From NCBI GenBank assembly GCA_046734415.1, contig JBKPRD010000327.1:1-19536 (forward strand): a stretch of DNA of 19,536 bases. Reading direction: 5' to 3'. The notes beneath the pieces are model-generated. The model was not told the DNA's origin. It searched no databases and was given only the letters and a program-made list of their open reading frames with translations. The translations under genes were made by a program, and so were the position numbers. This DNA comes from DATBLE01 sp046734415 (GTDB lineage: Bacteria; Actinomycetota; Thermoleophilia; Gaiellales; Gaiellaceae). This document shows positions 1 through 6,011 of this stretch, piece by piece. Each line of letters begins with the position of its first letter. Position 1 is the first letter of the stretch.

Positions 1-135
1 GTGGCGACCGGGCAGAGCGTCGCCCAGGGTCAGATCATCGGGTACGTCGGCTCCACCGGCCACTCGACCGGGCCGCACCTCCATTTCGAGGTGCGCGTGA
101 ACGGCCAGGCAGTGGATCCGCTCGGCTACCTCTAG
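1..135 (+). CDS. M23 family metallopeptidase (LytM domain), C-terminal end only
   Basis: The window opens inside this gene; 44 codons and a TAG stop are visible. The translated end contains GHSTGPHLHFEV followed by VNGQAVDPLGYL. The HLHFEV box carries the last conserved histidine of the zinc-binding site of M23/LytM endopeptidases, and the 'vDPl.yL' tail is typical of the family. The upstream piece (GQSVAQGQIIGYVGSTG) matches the beta-strand 'G..V..GQ.IG..G.TG' that precedes it. Such enzymes cut peptidoglycan cross-bridges outside the membrane. The N-terminal signal peptide and any coiled coil lie outside the window, so the exact subfamily cannot be set. Confidence 0.9.
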   Translation: MATGQSVAQGQIIGYVGSTGHSTGPHLHFEVRVNGQAVDPLGYL

Positions 136-189
136 CCAGACGTAGTAACGGTCTGTTACCTGGGGCGTATCTCGCGCGGGCACTTCGCC

Positions 190-205
190 GTTCCATCGAT
201 GGAAC
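190..205. promoter_or_regulatory. 16-bp perfect palindrome in the leader of the small membrane protein
   Basis: GTTCCATCGATGGAAC reads the same on both strands. It ends five bases before the AAGGAGG ribosome binding site of the 227-382 gene. It could be a dimeric-regulator operator or, in the RNA, a short stem. A second short inverted repeat (GTAAC, five bases, GTTAC) lies at 145-159. No function can be assigned from sequence. Confidence 0.4.
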
Positions 206-226
206 CGACAAGGAGGTTGATGAAAC

Positions 227-382
227 GTGCTCGCACTGATCGCAGTCCTGCTCCTCGCCGCCCTGCTGTTCGGGGTCGGCTTCGCAGTGCACGTCCTTTG
301 GATCATCGCCGCGATCGTGCTCGTCCTCTGGCTGATCGGCTTCGTCGCCAGGAGCGCGGACGCAGCCTGGTATCGCTGGTGA
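227..382 (+). CDS. Small hydrophobic membrane protein (51 aa)
   Basis: This ORF starts with GTG after a strong ribosome binding site (AAGGAGG at 210-216, ten bases before the start) and encodes 51 residues. The first ~40 are hydrophobic: one stretch around residues 2-20 (LALIAVLLLAALLFGVGF) and a second around 22-41 (HVLWIIAAIVLVLWLIGFV). Then follows a short polar tail, RSADAAWYRW. The pattern LLFGxGFxxHxLWxxA resembles the small 'hydrophobic protein' / Lmo0937-like family common in Actinobacteria, probably a membrane or stress-related microprotein of unknown role. A longer overlapping frame from 199 has no hydrophobic or domain logic and was rejected. A large hairpin follows directly. Confidence 0.75.
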   Translation: MLALIAVLLLAALLFGVGFAVHVLWIIAAIVLVLWLIGFVARSADAAWYRW

Positions 383-387
383 ACAAC

Positions 388-413
388 GTGGGGGAACCTC
401 CTGGTTCCCCCAC
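388..413. repeat. Palindromic repeat family A, copy 1 (terminator-like hairpin)
   Basis: The arms GTGGGGGAACC and GGTTCCCCCAC are perfectly complementary (11 bp) around a TCCT loop, five bases after the stop of the small membrane protein. The hairpin is followed by a C/T-rich run rather than a T-tract, so it is not a textbook intrinsic terminator. Related copies occur at 3498-3524, 3555-3575 and 12360-12385. Confidence 0.7.
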
Positions 414-439
414 GGTCCCCCTCCTCCCTTCGCTCGCTT

Positions 440-467
440 CGCTCGCGTCGCCGGCTGGCGACGAGCG
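440..467. repeat. Hairpin between convergent genes
   Basis: CGTCGCC (446-452) pairs with GGCGACG (457-463) around GGCT. A further CGCT/AGCG pairing is separated by a two-base bulge. It follows a 9-base tandem repeat (CTTCGCTCG twice, 428-445). It lies between the convergent small membrane protein and hpt and may act as a bidirectional terminator. The rest of 383-517 holds nothing else recognisable. Confidence 0.4.
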
Positions 468-517
468 ATACGTGCCGGCGCCCGCCATGTCGGTCGCGGC
501 GGCGGATGTGACACCCC

Positions 518-1069
518 TCAGCGCCGGTAGATATGCAGGTCGGGGAGGTTGCGGTAACGCTCCTCGACGTCGAACCCGTAGCCGACGAAGAACTCGTCCG
601 GGACGGTGAAGCCGACGTAGCGGACCGGCAGGTCCTCCACGAGCCGCCGGTACGGGCGGTCGAGCAGCGTCACGACCTCGAGCGACGCCGGCGAGCGGAG
701 CCGGAACGTCTTCACCAGGTAGTGCAGCGTGAGTCCGGTGTCGACCACGTCCTCGACGATCAGCACGTCGCGTCCCTCGATCGTCGCGTCGAGGTCCTTC
801 AGGAACCTGATCGCAGGCGTGCCGCCCGTCTCGTCCGAGCTGTAGCCCGCGAGCTGGACGAAGTCGATGTGGTGGAGAAAGGGCAGCGCCCGCGTCAGGT
901 CGGCGAGGAACACGAAGCTCGCCTTCAGCGCGCCGACGAGCAGCGGCTCGCGTCCGGCGTGGTCGGCGGTGATCTCCTCCGCGAGCTCGGCGACCCGCGC
1001 GGCGATCTGCTCGGCGGAGAGGTAGACCTCCCCGACCGGGTCGTCGAAGTGGTCCCTGAGACCGCTCAG
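518..1069 (-). CDS. hpt: Hypoxanthine phosphoribosyltransferase
   Basis: It transfers phosphoribose from PRPP to hypoxanthine/guanine in cytosolic purine salvage. The PRPP-binding loop VLIVEDVVDTGLT lies near residues 102-114. The N-terminal block VYLSAEQIAARVAELAEEI (about 15-33), the LKASFVFLADL block (about 48-58) and the C-terminal FxVPDEFFVGYGFDVEERYRNLPDL block all match the family, and 183 residues is the usual length. The start is the problem: the first ATG/GTG/TTG in frame is GTG at 913, inside the conserved LKAxFVFLADL region, which would delete about 52 residues of the fold. The frame stays open upstream, and the only sensible start is CTG at 1069-1067, overlapping the TGA of the upstream gene as CTGA. 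The product is certain; the start codon is inferred. Confidence 0.93.
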   Translation of the reverse strand: MSGLRDHFDDPVGEVYLSAEQIAARVAELAEEITADHAGREPLLVGALKASFVFLADLTRALPFLHHIDFVQLAGYSSDETGGTPAIRFLKDLDATIEGRDVLIVEDVVDTGLTLHYLVKTFRLRSPASLEVVTLLDRPYRRLVEDLPVRYVGFTVPDEFFVGYGFDVEERYRNLPDLHIYRR

Positions 1070-1434
1070 GAGGCGAGCTTCAGACCGTATCGGTGACCCA
1101 GGCGCTCGATGTCGCGCTTGTAGAAGAGCTTGATGTTCACGTCCGGATAGCGCTCACGCAGCTTGCGCAGCTTGCGGTTCTTGCGCGTGACGAGCGATTG
1201 CTTCATCACGGTGATCTCGAGGTAGAGATCCTGCTCCGGCAGGTAGAAGTCGGGCGCGAAGGCCTCGAGGACGCGACCCTCGTCGTCGGTCTCCAGGACG
1301 AAGGTCGTCGGCTCGTAGAGCCACGGGACGCCGTGGTAGTCGAGGACCTTGGCGCACTCCAACTCGGCCTCGTTCGCGAACTGGGGCGTCTCGGTGCCGC
1401 GATATGCCTGGAAATCGGGGATTTCCAATACCAA
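1066..1434 (-). CDS. Small PD-(D/E)XK nuclease-like protein, function unknown
   Basis: About 122 residues. The layout suggests the PD-(D/E)XK/VSR-type nuclease fold: an N-terminal helix with an acidic residue (NEAELECAKVLDYHGVPWLYEP), then a strand and the pair PDFYLP ... LYLEITV (PD, then E-x-T at about residues 71-83). A very basic helix (KQSLVTRKNRKLRKLRERYP) and a final strand (NIKLFYKRDIERL) follow. This is fold-level inference; the usual third-motif lysine is seen only as E-I-T-V-M-K, shifted by a few residues. It probably binds nucleic acid. It overlaps hpt by CTGA, so the two are co-transcribed. The start is uncertain: TTG at 1434 lies 8 bases after a TATCCT hexamer; GTG at 1440 is only two bases after it and TTG at 1428 is also possible. 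Confidence 0.6.
   Translation of the reverse strand: MVLEIPDFQAYRGTETPQFANEAELECAKVLDYHGVPWLYEPTTFVLETDDEGRVLEAFAPDFYLPEQDLYLEITVMKQSLVTRKNRKLRKLRERYPDVNIKLFYKRDIERLGHRYGLKLAS
1410..1426. repeat. Inverted repeat in the 5' end of the nuclease-like gene
   Basis: GGAAATC and GATTTCC (7 bp, perfect) flank GGG just inside the start of the minus-strand gene. It could be an operator half of the divergent control region or a stem near the mRNA start. Confidence 0.35.
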
Positions 1435-1442
1435 CTGCACCC

Positions 1443-1448
1443 AGGATA
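1443..1448 (-). promoter_or_regulatory. Putative -10 element of the nuclease-like/hpt operon
   Basis: TATCCT on the minus strand matches TANNNT. It lies eight bases before TTG 1434, compatible with a leaderless or nearly leaderless transcript. No clear -35 element is seen. Confidence 0.4.
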
Positions 1449-1453
1449 CCCAC

Positions 1454-1465
1454 GCGTCCGGACGC
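1454..1465. promoter_or_regulatory. Palindromic operator candidate between divergent promoters
   Basis: GCGTCCGGACGC is a perfect 12-bp palindrome. It lies between the two divergent -10 hexamers (1443-1448 minus and 1468-1473 plus). A dimeric repressor bound here would cover both. This is positional inference only. Confidence 0.4.
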
Positions 1466-1467
1466 CT

Positions 1468-1473
1468 TACACT
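1468..1473 (+). promoter_or_regulatory. Putative -10 element, leaderless start of the phosphoesterase
   Basis: TACACT is followed by exactly six bases and then the GTG at 1480. The same TANNNT-N6-start geometry recurs at five other genes in the window. No ribosome binding site precedes the GTG. Confidence 0.55.
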
Positions 1474-1479
1474 CCTGGT

Positions 1480-2280
1480 GTGGCCGCCGGCGACCGATTC
1501 ACGATCGCCCACATCTCCGACTTGCACTGCGGCGGGCCGTACTTCGTCCCGAACCTGATCGAGCGCGCGATCGCCGAGGTCAACGATCTCTCGCCCGACC
1601 TCGTCGTCTGCTCGGGCGACCTGACGACCTTCGGCTTCAAGCCCGAGTACGTGCAGGCGAAGGAGTACCTCGACCGGCTGGAGTGCGACGCGCTCGTCGT
1701 CATCCCCGGAAACCACGACGCGCGCAACGTCGGCTACGTGCACTTCGAGGAGCTCTTTGGGGAGCGGAGCTCGGTGCTGCGGCTCGGCGGGGTCACCGTC
1801 GTCGCGGTCGACTCGACGGAGCCCGACCTCGACCACGGCCAGATCGGCCGCGGCCGGTACCCGTGGATCGAGGAGCAGTTTGCGGACGGCTCGGGGCTGC
1901 GCATCTTCGTCCTCCACCACCACCTGCTGCCGGTGCCCGGCACCGGCCGGGAACGGAACGTCGTCTACGACGCGGGCGACGCGCTCGAGTGCCTGCAGCG
2001 TGCCGGCGTCCAGATCGTCCTGTCGGGGCACAAGCACGTGCCCTACGCGTGGCGCCTCGAGAACATGTTCATCCTCAACGCCGGCACCGTTTCCTCGCTC
2101 CGGCTCAGGGGCAACACGCGACCCTGCTACAACGTGATCGAGATCGAGGGTACGCATGTCTCCGTCTGGCGGCGCTATCCGTTTCACGGCCAGGAGCGGA
2201 TCATCCAGTTCTCGACCGACACGCTCGAGTTCGAGAAGTACACCGCGCGGATCGAGGGAGAGCTCTCGTCGCGAAGCTGA
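1480..2280 (+). CDS. Calcineurin-like metallophosphoesterase
   Basis: A 266-residue cytosolic phosphoesterase with the full metallophosphatase motif set: D-x-H (ISDLH, residues 12-16), GD (SGDL, 45-48), GNHD (77-80), HHH (146-148) and GHKH (183-186). These bind the two metal ions. The motif spacing resembles class III cyclic-nucleotide phosphodiesterases (CpdA/Icc group), but substrate cannot be read from sequence. GTG 1480 was chosen because IAHISDLH begins a few residues later and a TANNNT hexamer sits six bases upstream; no ribosome binding site is visible. The stop overlaps the next gene (cDPG synthetase) as CTGA, so the two are translationally coupled. A role in removing cDPG or another phosphate ester of the same pathway is a hypothesis only. 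Confidence 0.9.
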   Translation: MAAGDRFTIAHISDLHCGGPYFVPNLIERAIAEVNDLSPDLVVCSGDLTTFGFKPEYVQAKEYLDRLECDALVVIPGNHDARNVGYVHFEELFGERSSVLRLGGVTVVAVDSTEPDLDHGQIGRGRYPWIEEQFADGSGLRIFVLHHHLLPVPGTGRERNVVYDAGDALECLQRAGVQIVLSGHKHVPYAWRLENMFILNAGTVSSLRLRGNTRPCYNVIEIEGTHVSVWRRYPFHGQERIIQFSTDTLEFEKYTARIEGELSSRS

Positions 2281-3473
2281 GGGCTCTCGCGGTCATCGAC
2301 GGGGAGCACTACGCCCCCGTCGTCCGCGACGCGCTGGCCGCCCTGCCCTACGAGTTCGTCGCCGCACTGCTCGCCGGGGGGACCGAGAAGCTGCGCGGGG
2401 GTGAGGACTACGGCGTGCCGATGGTCGAGACCGTCGAGGAGGGGGTGGCGCGGTACGCCGCCGCCGTGGTCGTCGACCTCTCCGACGAGCCGGTCCTGAG
2501 CCCGAGGGCGCGGATGCGGCTCGCGTCGCACGCGCTCGCCGTCGGCCTGCCGTACCTCGGGGCCGACTTCCGGTTCGACCCGCCCGCGTTCGCGCCGTTT
2601 CCGCTTCCGTCGCTCGCCGTTCTCGGCACCGGGAAGCGGGTGGGGAAGACGGCCGTCACCGGGCATCTCGCTCGTCTGCTCGCGCTCGAGTACGACGTCC
2701 TCGTCGTCGCGATGGGCCGCGGCGGTCCGCCCGAGCCGGAGGTCGTCGAGGTCCCGCCGACGCTCGTCGACCTGCTCGAGCGCTCTCGCGCGGGACGGCA
2801 CGCGGCCTCCGACCATCTCGAGACGGCGGCGCTCGCGGGCGTGCCGACGATCGGCTGTCGGCGGTGCGGCGGTGGACTCGCCGGCGCGACCTTCGCCTCG
2901 AACGTTCCCGACGGCATGGCGGTCGCGGCCGAGCGTGGGGCGGACGTCGTCGTCTTCGACGGCAGCGGCGCGGCGGTGCCGCCGGTCGCGGCCGGGGCGC
3001 GAATCCTCGTCGCGCACGACCTCGAGTCAGGGCTCAACCCCTACCGCGCGCTGATCAGCGACCTCGTGCTGACGATGCGCGACGACGTGGCACTGGAGGC
3101 TCGAGCGCTGGGGCGGCGCGCGATCCGCTTCGACCTGCTGCTTCGGCCCGTCGAGCCGCTCGCCGGGCGGCGGACGGCGCTGTTCACGACCGGGCCGGCG
3201 CCGTTCGACCATCTCGAGGAGGTCGTCTCTTGCTCGCGCAACCTGGCTGACCGCGCCGCGCTCCGCCGCGACGTCGAGGACGTCGACGCCGACGTCTACC
3301 TCGTCGAGCTGAAGGCCGCGGCGATCGACGTCGTCGCGGAGGCGGCCGCCCGGCGCGGGGCGGAGCTCGTGCTCGCCTCCTACGACGTCCAGGCGCCCGG
3401 CCTGGACGCTGCGTTGCTCGAGCTCGCGGAGGTGGCGGTAGGCGTGCAACCGCGCGAGAATCTGCGGCGATGA
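2277..3473 (+). CDS. cpgS: Cyclic 2,3-diphosphoglycerate synthetase
   Basis: About 398 residues. The family closes 2,3-diphosphoglycerate into cyclic 2,3-diphosphoglycerate using ATP, and is best known from thermophilic methanogens. The family-typical opening AVIDGEHYAPVVRDAL lies at residues 5-20. A P-loop, GTGKRVGKTA, lies at about 117-126, a conserved GCRRCGGGLAGA stretch at about 193-204, and AERGADVVVFDGSG at about 218-231. The archaeal enzyme is somewhat longer (about 460 aa, from memory). No ATG, GTG or TTG occurs near the N-terminus. The only plausible start is CTG at 2277, forming CTGA with the phosphoesterase stop. The downstream neighbour is the kinase that makes its substrate, which strongly supports the call. 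It is most likely cytosolic; no membrane segments are seen. Confidence 0.85.
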   Translation: MRALAVIDGEHYAPVVRDALAALPYEFVAALLAGGTEKLRGGEDYGVPMVETVEEGVARYAAAVVVDLSDEPVLSPRARMRLASHALAVGLPYLGADFRFDPPAFAPFPLPSLAVLGTGKRVGKTAVTGHLARLLALEYDVLVVAMGRGGPPEPEVVEVPPTLVDLLERSRAGRHAASDHLETAALAGVPTIGCRRCGGGLAGATFASNVPDGMAVAAERGADVVVFDGSGAAVPPVAAGARILVAHDLESGLNPYRALISDLVLTMRDDVALEARALGRRAIRFDLLLRPVEPLAGRRTALFTTGPAPFDHLEEVVSCSRNLADRAALRRDVEDVDADVYLVELKAAAIDVVAEAAARRGAELVLASYDVQAPGLDAALLELAEVAVGVQPRENLRR

Positions 3474-3497
3474 CGTCGCTCGCCTTCGGCTCCCTCC

Positions 3498-3524
3498 CGT
3501 GGGGGAAACCATGTTTCCCCCACG
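3498..3524. repeat. Palindromic repeat family A, copy 2
   Basis: CGTGGGGGAAAC (3498-3509) pairs perfectly with GTTTCCCCCACG (3513-3524) around a three-base loop, 24 bases after the cpgS stop. It could terminate or attenuate transcription between cpgS and the kinase. It is followed by a C/T-rich stretch, as in copy 1. Confidence 0.65.
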
Positions 3525-3538
3525 AGCCCCCTTCTCCT

Positions 3539-3548
3539 AAAGGCCTTT
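3539..3548. repeat. Short perfect palindrome
   Basis: AAAGGCCTTT is a 10-bp palindrome between family A copies 2 and 3. It is one of four inverted repeats in the 139-base gap between cpgS and the kinase. Confidence 0.35.
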
Positions 3549-3554
3549 GCTCAC

Positions 3555-3575
3555 GGGGGAACCTCCCGGTTCCCC
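3555..3575. repeat. Palindromic repeat family A, copy 3
   Basis: GGGGAACC (3556-3563) pairs with GGTTCCCC (3568-3575) around TCCC. The core is nearly identical to copy 1 (GGGGAACC-TCCT-GGTTCCCC), so these are members of one repeat family and not chance hairpins. Confidence 0.65.
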
Positions 3576-3590
3576 TCGAACCCCTCCCCT

Positions 3591-3617
3591 GTCATCGGCC
3601 GACAACCGGCCGATGAC
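3591..3617 (+). promoter_or_regulatory. Inverted repeat that sequesters the kinase start codon
   Basis: GTCATCGGCCG (3591-3601) is perfectly complementary to CGGCCGATGAC (3607-3617) across the loop ACAAC. The right arm contains the ATG at 3613-3615. In RNA the stem could extend by a U-G and a C-G pair. It could hold the start codon closed, or be a protein operator at the transcript start. No ribosome binding site is visible upstream. Confidence 0.5.
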
Positions 3618-4503
3618 GGAGCGCAGGCATGCCGATCCCCTGCCCCTCGGCGGCGGCGACGGGCTGCCGTACTCGAAGGGCCTGATGGCGCGCGCGCTGA
3701 TGGCCACTGGCGTCGCCTCCGACCGCGCCTACGAGCTCGCGCTCCGCGTCGAGAACGACCTCCTCGCGCGCGGCGAGTCGGCGATCGAGCTCGACCGGCT
3801 CGAGGAGCTCGCCTTCGAGGTGCTCGGCGAGAACGAGGGCGCACAGTCCCTCCGACGGCTCCGTCGGCACGAGACGCTTCGGGAGCTCGACGTCCCGATC
3901 ATCCTGCTGATCGGCGGAGCGACGGGTACGGGCAAGTCGACGGTCGCGACCGAGGTTGCCTACCGTCTCGGAATCACACGGGTGAGCTCGACCGATTTCG
4001 TCCGCCAGACGATGCGCGCGTTCCTCTCGCGGCGCTTCATGCCGTCGATCCACCGCTCGAGCTTCGACCTCCCGGACGAGGACGAGTTGCGTGACGTGCT
4101 CGGCGCCTTCGTCGAGCAGACCCAGAACGTCCTGATCGGCGTCCGGGCCGTGATCGACCGGGCCCTGCAGGAAGGCTGGTCGCTCGTGCTCGAGGGGGTC
4201 CACCTCGTGCCGGGGATGCTCCCGAAAGTCGAGGGCGCGCTCGTCGTCCACTGCGTGCTCGCGATCGAGGACGAAGAGGCCCACGCCGCGCACTTCTGGG
4301 TTCGCGACGCGAGCTCGGACGGTCTCCGACCTGTGCAGAAATACCTCGACGCGCTGCCCGACATCCGCCTCGTGCAGGAGTTCGTGGTCGAGCAGGCGCG
4401 GCGGGCGGGGATTCCGGTGGTCGAGAACGGCAGCATCGAGCTCTCGATCGCTACGGTGATGGAGCTCGTGCTCAGCCGAGCGGAGCGGTTCGCCGCGGTC
4501 TGA
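3613..4503 (+). CDS. 2-phosphoglycerate kinase with N-terminal ATP-cone-like domain
   Basis: 296 residues. The family phosphorylates 2-phosphoglycerate to 2,3-diphosphoglycerate, the direct precursor of cDPG. Residues ~15-85 look like an ATP-cone (LPYSKGLMARALMATG, then ASDRAYELALRVENDLLARG), as in the methanogen enzyme. A Walker A motif, GGATGTGKST, lies at 101-110. It is followed by ITRVSSTDFVRQTMR (121-135), the substrate-side signature of the family, and LVLEGVHLVPG further on. ATG 3613 is preferred over an upstream in-frame start at 3547, because the ATP-cone begins soon after it and the preceding codons run through palindromes. The stop overlaps the glpX start (TGATG), giving tight coupling. 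Placement next to cpgS makes the pathway assignment strong. Confidence 0.88.
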   Translation: MTERRHADPLPLGGGDGLPYSKGLMARALMATGVASDRAYELALRVENDLLARGESAIELDRLEELAFEVLGENEGAQSLRRLRRHETLRELDVPIILLIGGATGTGKSTVATEVAYRLGITRVSSTDFVRQTMRAFLSRRFMPSIHRSSFDLPDEDELRDVLGAFVEQTQNVLIGVRAVIDRALQEGWSLVLEGVHLVPGMLPKVEGALVVHCVLAIEDEEAHAAHFWVRDASSDGLRPVQKYLDALPDIRLVQEFVVEQARRAGIPVVENGSIELSIATVMELVLSRAERFAAV

Positions 4504-5522
4504 TGGCTACAGAAGAGCAGCTCACCGAACGCGAGAGCGAGGGCCTACGGCTCCAGGGCTCGTTCTGCACGTGCGAGTCGTACCTGCGCGCCACGGAGCG
4601 CGCGGCGCTCGCAGGAGCGCGGTGGCTCGGGCGCGCCGACCAGGAGAGCGCCGAAGAGTCCGCGTTCTCGGGCATGGAAGCGGCGCTCGCGCAGCTGCCG
4701 ATCAGCGGCAGGATCGTGATCGGCGCCGGCGACGTCGAGGCGGGAAGCTCGCTGAGCGGGCCGGTTGGCGCGGGCGGCGAGGAGGTCGACCTCGCGCTCG
4801 ACCCACTCGAGGGTCGGGGCGTCGTAGCCCGTGGAGGCAACGGAGCCATCTCGATGATCGTCGTTGGCGAGCCCGGAAAGCTTCGGCACCTGCCTGACAT
4901 GTACATGCGCACGATCGCGGTCGGGCCGCGCGCGCGCGGGCGGATCAGCCTGCTGCGGCCGGTCGCCGAGAACGTGCAGGAGATCGCCGGCGCCTTCGGG
5001 CGGAACGTCGGCGACATCACGACGATCGTCCTCGACCGGCCGCGCCATCACGACCTGATCGAGGAGATCCGCGCCGTCGGCGCGCGGATCAAGCTGATCC
5101 AGGACGGAACCGTGACGGCGGCGATCTCGGCTGCGATCCGCGGCACGAACGACCATCTCGCGATCGGGATCGGCGGGACGCGGCAGGCGGTGCTGACGGC
5201 CGGCGCCCTCCGCTGTCTCGGCGGCGAGCTCCAGGCGCAGCTGTGGCCGACCTCGCGGCGGGAGATCGAGGCCGCGCGCGAGCACGGGATCGAGGACGCC
5301 GAGCGGGTCTTCACGACCGAAGACCTCGTCTCGGGCGAGGTGATCGTCGCCGCGACCGGCGTGTCGAACGGCGACCTGCTGCGCGGCGTCCGCTATCTCG
5401 CGGACAGCGCGCGGACGCACTCGCTCGTCATGTGCACCCGCTGCAACTGGGTGCGGTTCGTGGACGGAATCCACTACTTCGCGCGCGATCGGCGCGAGGA
5501 AGTGCGGCTGCTCGGCTACTAG
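4503..5522 (+). CDS. glpX: GlpX-like class II fructose-1,6-bisphosphatase, diverged metal site
   Basis: 339 residues, the usual GlpX length. Conserved blocks: DPLEG (100-104, two metal ligands), PDMYM, RPRHHD, the GIGG loop, and ATGVSNGDLLRGVRY near the C-terminus. GlpX enzymes remove the 1-phosphate of fructose 1,6-bisphosphate in gluconeogenesis. Compared with the E. coli protein as I recall it, the ligand corresponding to Asp33 is Glu (residue 51) and the one corresponding to Glu57 is Ala (75). The lysine of GRGDK is Gln (47), and DPIEGT becomes DPLEGR. The fold is clear, but activity on fructose bisphosphate is less certain. It is coupled to the kinase gene by a TGATG overlap, which ties it to the same operon. 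A family B palindrome follows two bases after the stop. Confidence 0.88.
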   Translation: MATEEQLTERESEGLRLQGSFCTCESYLRATERAALAGARWLGRADQESAEESAFSGMEAALAQLPISGRIVIGAGDVEAGSSLSGPVGAGGEEVDLALDPLEGRGVVARGGNGAISMIVVGEPGKLRHLPDMYMRTIAVGPRARGRISLLRPVAENVQEIAGAFGRNVGDITTIVLDRPRHHDLIEEIRAVGARIKLIQDGTVTAAISAAIRGTNDHLAIGIGGTRQAVLTAGALRCLGGELQAQLWPTSRREIEAAREHGIEDAERVFTTEDLVSGEVIVAATGVSNGDLLRGVRYLADSARTHSLVMCTRCNWVRFVDGIHYFARDRREEVRLLGY

Positions 5523-5523
5523 A

Positions 5524-5548
5524 AGGGTCAGGCTGAAGGCCTGTCCCT
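5524..5548. repeat. Palindromic repeat family B, copy 1
   Basis: AGGGTCAGGC (5524-5533) pairs with GCCTGTCCCT (5539-5548) around TGAAG, with one T-T mismatch. It lies just after the glpX stop and three bases before the -10 hexamer of the next gene. It probably terminates the upstream operon. Other copies: 10186-10209 and 17388-17410. Confidence 0.65.
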
Positions 5549-5551
5549 GGC

Positions 5552-5557
5552 TACACT
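5552..5557 (+). promoter_or_regulatory. Putative -10 element, leaderless start of the SufT-like gene
   Basis: TACACT, then six bases, then ATG 5564. It is the same hexamer as at 1468-1473. There is no ribosome binding site between it and the ATG. Confidence 0.6.
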
Positions 5558-5563
5558 CGCCGT

Positions 5564-5863
5564 ATGGTCACGAAGGACGAGGTCTTCGAGGCGCTGCACC
5601 AGGTCGAGGACCCGGAGCTCGGCATGGACATCGTCGAGCTCGGGTTGCTCTACGACGTCGAGGTCGAGGGGCCGAAGGTGAAGGTGATTCACAGCCTGAC
5701 CTCGATGGGCTGCCCCGCCGGGCCGATGATCCAGGAGGACATCCACCGCGTCGCCTCCGAGCTCCCGGGCGTCGAGGACGTCGAGATCGAGCTGACCTGG
5801 GACCCGCCGTGGACTCCCGAGCGGATGTCCGACGACGCGAAGTTCATCCTCGGCTTCGGATAG
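5564..5863 (+). CDS. MIP18/SufT-family (DUF59) metal-sulfur cluster assembly factor
   Basis: 99 residues, the normal length of a stand-alone DUF59 domain. The N-terminus VFEALHQVEDPELGMDIVELGLLYDVEV is the family signature (the 'DPE.g.divelGLvy' block). The SLTSMGCPAGPMI motif holds the single conserved cysteine, at about residue 50. The C-terminus VEIELTWDPPWTPERMSDDAK is also typical. Members help mature iron-sulfur proteins in the cytosol. QueG, a 4Fe-4S enzyme, is encoded nearby, but the gene is not in an obvious suf operon. It has its own promoter-like hexamer six bases before the ATG and is separated from glpX by a palindrome, so it may be transcribed on its own. Confidence 0.9.
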   Translation: MVTKDEVFEALHQVEDPELGMDIVELGLLYDVEVEGPKVKVIHSLTSMGCPAGPMIQEDIHRVASELPGVEDVEIELTWDPPWTPERMSDDAKFILGFG

Positions 5864-6011
5864 GGAGACCCCCGGGCGCGGCTAACGGGTCGTCGTGGCG
5901 GTGGTCGTGCTCGTCGTCGTTGCCGGCGGTTGGCCGACGCAGCTCCGCCGGGGAGCGGAAGACGGTCGCCACGGCGCGGATGTGCCGGGACAGAAGCGGC
6001 TGCTGACTGGT

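Noticed and set aside
518..913. hpt starting at GTG 913
   Set aside because: It would remove the conserved N-terminal ~52 residues, which are clearly encoded upstream in the same frame.
5864..6011. Thr-rich minus-strand tail (PPATTTSTTTATTTR then TAG at 5884-5882), possibly the end of a lost secreted protein
   Set aside because: The upstream frame has no coherent protein and runs into the oxidoreductase; it may be a chance product of a GTC-rich stretch.
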